In this document: piece after piece, positions 60,201-64,000 of the stretch | Layout of the letters: the number at the start of each line of letters is the position of its first letter | How positions within the stretch are numbered: position 1 is the first letter of the stretch | Origin: Nematostella vectensis | Taxonomy: Eukaryota > Cnidaria > Anthozoa > Actiniaria > Edwardsiidae | Direction of reading: 5' to 3' | Length of the DNA stretch: 64,000 nt | NCBI RefSeq assembly: GCF_932526225.1 | Contig: NC_064041.1 | Span: 16,427,888 to 16,491,887, forward strand | The notes under the pieces: model-generated | Database searches by the model: none | Told to the model about the DNA's origin: nothing | What the model saw: the letters and a program-made list of their open reading frames with translations, nothing else | Made by a program: the position numbers and the translations under genes

Positions 60201-63200
60201 CCGAATAGTACCAAATCCATCCCGAATAGCACCGGATCATTCCCGAATAGTACCGAATCAATCCCGAATAGTGCCAAATTAATCCCAAATAGTACCAAAT
60301 CCATCCCGAATAGCACCGGATCATTCCCGAATAGTACCGAATCAATCCCGAATAGTACCGAATCAATCCCAAATAGTACCAAATCCATCCCGAATAGCAC
60401 CGGATCATTCCCGAATAGTACCGAATCAATCCCGAATAGCACCAAATTAATCCCAAATCCGTTGTTGTTTTCGCGCAGGCGCAGCTGAAGGAGATTGAGA
60501 ACGAGTACTCGGTAAAGGCGGATCAGTACAAGCAGCATATCGCGGACTTGGAAGAAGAGAAGGACCAACTTCAGGTGAGATTCAAATTTAGTTCAATGTT
60601 GAGATTGCGTTGCTTGCTGCACCGCTAGTTGGTTTTCCACCCAAACGTCTGTAGATACTTGAAGATCGTTGCGCGCCCAACAACCAAATCGCTAAGTCAT
60701 CGAAAGCAGCATCATAATTATTGTCATCAAAGACATTGTTATTATGATTATCAGTGTCATCACCAATATACTCATTTCCGTCATCATTATCGCTTTAATA
60801 ATCTCAATCACCGTCATCTTGATCAGTCATCTTCATCACCGTCATCATTATCATCACCATCATCATTTATATCATCTTGATCATCTCGTTGAGCTATCTT
60901 AGTTATCTTGATAACTATCATCAACCCCTTGTAATTCACAGAATGAGCTGGACTCTCAGACTGAGGAGCTAAGACAGGTCTCACTGTGTCTTGAAGACGC
61001 GATGAAGAGAACATACGAACTCAAAAGCCAGGTTAGTGTGTCGCGCGATGGAAAGAACATACGAACTCAAAAGCCAGGTTAGTCTGTCACGCGATGAAGA
61101 GACATACGAACTCAAAAGCCAGGTTAGTGTGTCGCGCGATGAAGAGAACATACAAACCCAAAAACCAGGTTAGTCTGTCATGCGATGAAGAGACATACAA
61201 ACTCAAAAGCCAGGTTAGTCTGTCACGCGATGAAGAGAACATACGAACCCAAAAGCCAGGTTAGTCTGTCACGCGATGAAGAGAACATACGAACCCAAAA
61301 GCCAGGTTAGTGTGTCGCGCGATGGAAAAACATACGAACTCAAAGCCAGGTTAGTCTGCCATGCGATGAAGAGACATACAAACTTAAAAGCCAGGTTAGT
61401 GTGTCGCGCGATGAAGAGAACATACAAACCCAAAAACCAGGTTAGTCTGTCATGCGATGAAGAGACATACAAACTCAAAAGCCAGGTTAGTCTGTCACGC
61501 GATGAAGAGAACATACGAACCCAAAAGCCAGGTTAGTCTGTCACGCGATGAAGAGAACATACGAACCCAAAAGCCAGGTAAGTGTGTCGCGCGATGGAAA
61601 AAACATACGAACTCAAAGCCAGGTTAGTCTGCCATGCGATGAAGAGACATACAAACTTAAAAGCCAGGTTAGTCTGTCACGGGATGAAGAGAACATACGA
61701 ACCCAAAAGCCAGGTTAGTCTGTCACGCGATGAAGAGAACATACGAACCCAAAAGCCAGGTTAGTGTGTCGCGCGATGGAAAAACATACGAACTCAAAGC
61801 CAGGTTAGTCTGCCATGCGATGAAGAGACATACAAACTTAAAAGCCAGGTTAGTCTGTCACGCGATAAAAAGAACATACGAACCCAAAAGCCAGGTTATT
61901 CTGTCGGCCGCCATTTTGTCACCCTAGCAAAGTACCAATTGTGAAAAAAAAACATCCATTTCCATCTGCTTATTAATTTTGGATGCTATTGCAAACACAA
62001 AAAAGAACCTCTTACGTCTGAATAAGACCCTGTAATTTCAGAACAACTCGCTGAAAGTCGCCCTCTTTTCCTATAAATACCTAACTTTATCACATATTCA
62101 AATTCCTGTCGAAATTCTAGATTGCCCACTTGCAAGATAATCTGAAAGAGAAAGAAAGTCTGCTAACGTGCTATAATAGCTCCAAGAGCGATTCCGGTCC
62201 ATCCTCTTATTACTCGAGTCCAGTCGACCATTCCGATGCTTACGATGCCTTGCGTGGAGACCTTGACACCACTCGGGTGAGTGATGATCGGGATAGATGT
62301 TCTCCCTACGATGACATGGTCATTCCCTTCATTAAAGTTTAGAGAATTTGTAGTGACGAAAAAAAATGCGGTTGGGCCTACTTCGAGTTATTTGAGTAGA
62401 AATGACAGAAAAAATAGTTGTCAAGCCTAACGTTATTTTTATCTCTTTAGGCTCGATGCAAAAAGGCCGAAGAAGCGTTACTAGAAAGGTAACCTCTCTT
62501 GTGTTAACACAGGGAGACCATCATAGGCTAGGGGTTTTACTCGCTATCTTGTGTTAACACAGGGAGACCATCAAAGGCTAGGGGTTTTACTCGCTATCTT
62601 GTGTTAACACAGGGAGACCATCATAGGCTAGGGGTTTTACTCGCTATCTTGTACTAACACAGGGAGACCATCATAGGCTAGGGGTTTTACTCGCTATCTT
62701 GTGTTAACACAGGGAGACCATCATGGGCTAGGGGTTTTACTTGCTATCTTGTGTTAACACAGGGAGACCATCATAGGCTAGGGGTTTTACTCGCTATCTT
62801 GTGTTAACACAGGGAGACCATCATAGGCTAGGGGTTTTACTCGCTATCTTGTGAGGGAGACCATCATAGGCTAGGGGTTTAACTCGCTATCTTGTGTTAA
62901 CACAGGAAGACCATCATGGGCTAGGGGTTTTACTCGCTATCTTGTGTTAACACAGGGAGAGCATCGTGGGCTCAGGGTTAACCTTGCTAACTTGTGTTAA
63001 CACAGGGAGACCATCATAGGCTAGGGGTTTTACTCGCTAACTTGTGTTAACACAGGGAGACCATCATGGGCTAGGGGTTTTACTCGCCAACTTGTGTTAA
63101 CACAGGGAAACCATCATGGGCTAGGGGTTTAACTCCCTATCTTGTGTTAACAGAGGAAGAGCATCATTTGCTAGGGGCTAACCTTGCTAACTTGTGTTAA

Positions 63201-63867
63201 CACAGTAGACCAACATGGGCTATGGGTCTAACTCCCTATCTTGTGTTAACACAGGGGGACCATCATGCGCTCGGGGTTAACCTTGCTAACTTGTGTTAAC
63301 ACAGGGAGACCATCATGCCCTTGGGGTTAACCTTGCAATCTTGTGTTAACACAGGAAGACCATCATGGGCTAGGGGTTAACCTTGCTAACTTGTGTTAAC
63401 ACAGGAAGACCATCATGGGCTAGGTGGTTAACCTTGCTAACTTGTGTTAACACAGGGAGACCATCATGGGCTTGGGGTCACCCTCGCTAACTTGTGTTGA
63501 TGGTCCTTGTGTTGATGGTCCTTGTATAGATGGTCCTTGCGTTGAAGGTCCTTGTGTTGAAAGTCCTTGTGTTGACGGTCCATGTGTCGATAGTCCTTGT
63601 GTTGATGGACCTTGTGTTGATGCTCCTTGTGTTGATAGTCCTTGTGTTGATGGTTCTTGTGTTGAAAGTCCTTGTGTTGATGGTCCTTGTGTTGATAGTC
63701 CTTGTGTTGATGGTCCTTGTGTTGACGGTCCTTGTATAGATGGTCCTTGTGTTGATGGTCCTTGTGTTGATGGTCCTTGTTTGTCTCATCTCAGGGAAAA
63801 GACCATCATGCAACTGAGGAGAGAAGCAAGTGACCGAGAGGAACTACTGAACCGATCCACCACTAAG
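45263..63867 (+). CDS. GOLGA1: Golgin-97 (GOLGA1) orthologue, first 20 exons; continues past the window
   Basis: Exons: 45263-45541, 46827-46917, 47460-47534, 50005-50102, 50637-50696, 51053-51141, 51833-51944, 52017-52112, 53249-53322, 53400-53454, 53884-53979, 54255-54350, 55545-55640, 56520-56615, 59577-59633, 60479-60574, 60942-61031, 62121-62276, 62451-62488, 63795-63867. They total 1923 nt (641 codons), all in frame with GT-AG ends. The start MFTKLKQKIEQE is the N-terminal amphipathic motif of golgin-97 and golgin-245, which binds TBC1D23 in mammals. A Ser-rich linker follows. Then SREEILAMLARKTEQVSKLE, KISDMAGLLKE and EKLKETLEQAKTDHSRKLQ align closely with the SREDL-to-RKFQ stretch of golgin-97, favouring GOLGA1. 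The rest is continuous coiled coil. The Golgi-targeting GRIP domain expected at the C-terminus would lie beyond 64000. The protein will be near or above the human length (767). Confidence 0.88.
46930..47120. repeat. 33-bp minisatellite in golgin intron 2
   Basis: Five copies of TTTCTGTTACTTCCCTCCTC followed by TCTTTTATTGTCA, starting soon after the exon 2 donor. Confidence 0.85.
47238..47268 (+). other. Hammerhead-like / Penelope-type retroelement relic
   Basis: CTGACGA, a short stem GGGC-TAAC-GCTC, then GGAAC and GTC in the order of a hammerhead core (canonical GAAAC is GGAAC here). Phrases like GACGAAGGGCTAACGCTCG recur in many invertebrate genomes next to Penelope-like or related retroelements. 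The assignment rests on memory of the motif and is tentative; only this short piece is visible. Confidence 0.3.
47537..47650. repeat. 28-bp tandem repeat after the golgin exon 3 donor
   Basis: Four copies of GTATGGCAAAGACTTGTGAG followed by TCCTTCTT, starting about 5 bp after the donor at 47535. The array is interrupted by the CACTA-like element; one more partial unit (GTATGGCAAAGACATGAG) lies on its far side at 49563. Confidence 0.85.
47653..49560. mobile_element. Non-autonomous CACTA-like (EnSpm) transposon, 1908 bp
   Basis: It starts CACTACTGGAAGGGACTATG and ends with the reverse complement of CACTACTGGGAGGAACCATG. Both ends carry dense subterminal GTGAAATTGATGTGAAAT motifs in opposite orientation (about 47.68-47.93 and 49.32-49.55 kb). 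The element is bounded by TTG at 47650-47652 and TTG at 49561-49563, a 3-bp target duplication as CACTA elements make. The empty site can be read from the 28-bp array it split (CTTCTTG|TATGGC). No transposase frame is inside. It occupies golgin intron 3. Confidence 0.82.
50228..50370. repeat. G-rich tandem repeat in golgin intron 4
   Basis: Five or six units of AAAAGGGGATGGGGGGTTGY GCAG type with long G-runs at 50236-50260 and 50277-50291. Likely to form G-quadruplex on the sense strand. Confidence 0.85.
51608..51775. mobile_element. Small MITE with CAGSGGYGTAGCCAGG ends
   Basis: The left end AGGGGCGTAGCCAGGGGGTG and the reverse complement of the right end GCAGCGGTGTAGCCAGGATT are similar, and GGGCCCAGGCCCC is echoed near the right end. 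It resembles hAT-type MITE ends of many invertebrates. Target duplications are not evident. Confidence 0.45.
52500..52993. repeat. Dispersed repeat copy A in golgin intron 8
   Basis: It contains CCCTTGTCGGCCTCACCTAT, TATTGTTTTCAACCAATACTGG and the end CTTACACTTGGTACTTTGCT, all matching 19.03-19.28 kb in order. The left border is uncertain. Confidence 0.5.
54365..55040. repeat. About 60-bp minisatellite in golgin intron 12
   Basis: Eleven units of GAATGCGCTTGTTTCAACCC, a C-run, AGAGATCTTCTTCTAAGTCG and AATAAATGGTTTGTA, beginning about 15-20 bp after the exon 12 donor. C-run length varies between units. Confidence 0.9.
55296..55425. repeat. Two adjoining 15-bp repeats in golgin intron 12
   Basis: Five copies of TGTTTCTTGTCCTAT followed by four copies of CCAGGGGTCTTGTCC. 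The second unit looks derived from the first through the shared CTTGTCC. Confidence 0.88.
55630..56345. repeat. 21-bp minisatellite carrying the golgin exon 13 donor
   Basis: About 33 copies of AAACGGGTATGCTTGCAATA T. The real exon 13 end is TATAAAACGG|GTATGCTTGC at 55640, so every unit repeats the last exon bases plus a GTATGC donor. Unit length is a multiple of three, hence long open frames on both strands that are not genes. Confidence 0.92.
56700..58667. repeat. 29-bp minisatellite in golgin intron 14, left block
   Basis: About 67 copies of CATCGCCCCTATACATCACA followed by CCACACCAA, with small variants. It continues beyond a retroelement insertion at 59.13 kb. Confidence 0.93.
58668..59132 (+). 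mobile_element. 5'-truncated CR1/L2-like non-LTR retrotransposon
   Basis: It encodes about 120 C-terminal residues of a reverse transcriptase protein ending at 59041: IRSILEYACVVFSNLPQYL, LERIQKRSLGIIF, LSYEDALERACLSSLEARR, YSLRSKRSHSVVPGRTDRF. These are the thumb and C-terminal motifs of the CR1/L2/RTE-like jockey superfamily. About 90 bp of 3' UTR ends near AAATAAACGAG. Minisatellite lies on both sides, and TTAC at the left junction and again just right of the element may be a short target duplication. The fragment is dead. Confidence 0.78.
59133..59510. repeat. 29-bp minisatellite in golgin intron 14, right block
   Basis: About 13 further copies of the CATCGCCCCTATACATCACA unit, several shortened (CACACCAACATCGCCCC). 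Same array as the left block, split by the retroelement. Confidence 0.92.
59692..60055. mobile_element. Foldback element with about 139-bp inverted arms
   Basis: Left arm 59695-59833 begins ACAGGTAGCCCAGGCAATGG. Right arm 59912-60049 is its reverse complement with scattered mismatches, ending CCATTGCCTGGGCTACCTGT. A loop of about 78 bp lies between. No coding capacity. It lies in golgin intron 15. Confidence 0.85.
60103..60465. repeat. About 21-bp minisatellite in golgin intron 15
   Basis: About 17 copies of ATCCCGAATAGTACCGAATC A and variants, with a higher-order pattern of three units. It ends about 15 bp before the exon 16 acceptor. Confidence 0.9.
60715..60890. repeat. CAT-rich low-complexity tract in golgin intron 16
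   Basis: Irregular ATCATCACC/TCATTATC triplet sequence. No other feature in intron 16. Confidence 0.8.
60995..61907. repeat. 46-bp minisatellite carrying the golgin exon 17 end and donor
   Basis: About 19 units. Each unit repeats the last about 30 nt of exon 17 (GATGAAGAGAACATACGAAC, CYCAAAAGCCAG) joined to the donor GTTAGTSTGTCRCGC. The true junction is at 61031/61032. Some units lack two bases (GAGACATACAAAC), so coding phase drifts. Methionine-starting frames that read MKRTYE are echoes of the exon. Confidence 0.93.
61909..62000. repeat. Dispersed repeat copy A, inverted end
   Basis: GGCCGCCATTTTGTCACCCT followed by AGCAAAGTACCAATTGTG, the reverse complement of the end motif seen at 19.27 and 52.98 kb. 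It abuts the 46-bp array. Confidence 0.5.
62497..63487. repeat. 50-bp minisatellite carrying the golgin exon 20 acceptor
   Basis: About 20 units with CTTGTGTTAACACAGGGAGA and CCATCATGGGCTAGGGGTTT. The real exon 20 starts CAG|GGAAAAGACCATCATG at 63795, so each unit has a 3' splice site plus an exon-like start lacking AAA. The array starts eight bases after the exon 19 donor. Confidence 0.93.
63488..63785. repeat. 15-bp minisatellite before golgin exon 20
   Basis: About 20 copies of CCTTGTGTTGATGGT. CTTGTGTT is shared with the 50-bp array, which suggests a secondary expansion of part of that unit. It ends just before the TTTGTCTCATCTCAG acceptor. The protein-like frames (VDGPC repeats) are artefacts. 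Confidence 0.93.
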
Positions 63868-64000
63868 GTACGAACGGGTTTGGGTTTACTATGGCAACCA
63901 AGACAAAGATGTGATAGAGATAACCAATCATATTGCGGAAATTGTGTTGATTGACACATACTTCAAAGCTGGGTTCACGCCCTAGGTTAAATTATGCATC
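63868..64000 (+). other. Start of golgin intron 20, cut by the window edge
   Basis: Sequence after the exon 20 donor (AAG|GTACGAAC). No further exon is visible before the edge. Confidence 0.7.

Noticed and set aside
63466-63954. Cysteine-rich VDGPC repeat protein, toxin-like at first sight
   Set aside because: It is the 15-bp array read in frame, has no signal peptide, and is followed by a spliced golgin exon in the proper frame.

Overview
The window reads as nuclear DNA of an early-branching animal, most likely an anthozoan cnidarian (sea anemone type, possibly Nematostella). The evidence is five animal-type genes with GT-AG introns, orthologues of vertebrate genes with well-kept domains, relics of DNA transposons and a CR1/L2-like retroelement, tRNA-derived SINEs, and introns crowded with minisatellites. 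The species name is an inference. Nothing here looks bacterial or viral.

Layout. (1) 472-8861, minus strand: a four-exon PRDM12 orthologue (PR/SET-like domain and three C2H2 fingers, 386 residues), with a TATA box just upstream. (2) About 8.95-21.34 kb: a gene-poor stretch with one minisatellite, one MITE and dispersed repeats; it may hold distal PRDM12 control sequence. (3) 21891-24638, minus: a two-exon YEATS2 orthologue (757 residues). (4) 25069-40980, plus: a ten-exon UHMK1/KIS orthologue (415 residues, kinase plus UHM), divergent from YEATS2 across about 430 bp. Its introns hold about 20 tandem arrays or mobile elements, including a dead TTAA-flanked DDE transposon. (5) 43217-44140, minus: an intronless gene that I do not recognise. 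(6) 45263 to beyond the right edge, plus: the first 20 exons (641 codons) of a golgin-97 (GOLGA1) orthologue.

The genes do not form a pathway. PRDM12 is a neural transcription regulator, YEATS2 a histone-acylation reader of the ATAC complex, UHMK1 a splicing-linked kinase and golgin-97 a trans-Golgi tether. All exon joins given here were checked by hand for GT/AG and reading frame. There was no transcript support.

The main observation is a recurring arrangement. At least six introns carry a minisatellite whose repeat unit includes a copy of the neighbouring exon edge and its splice site (PRDM12 exon 3 donor; UHMK1 exon 7 and 8 acceptors; golgin exon 13 and 17 donors and exon 20 acceptor). 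These introns seem to have grown by tandem duplication across exon-intron junctions, leaving up to about 20 decoy splice sites beside the real one. Other points are a 32-residue exon-encoded repeat in the golgin, a lost arginine in the UHM domain of the kinase, a CACTA-type element with a clean TTG target duplication, and a strong hairpin in a UHMK1 intron.
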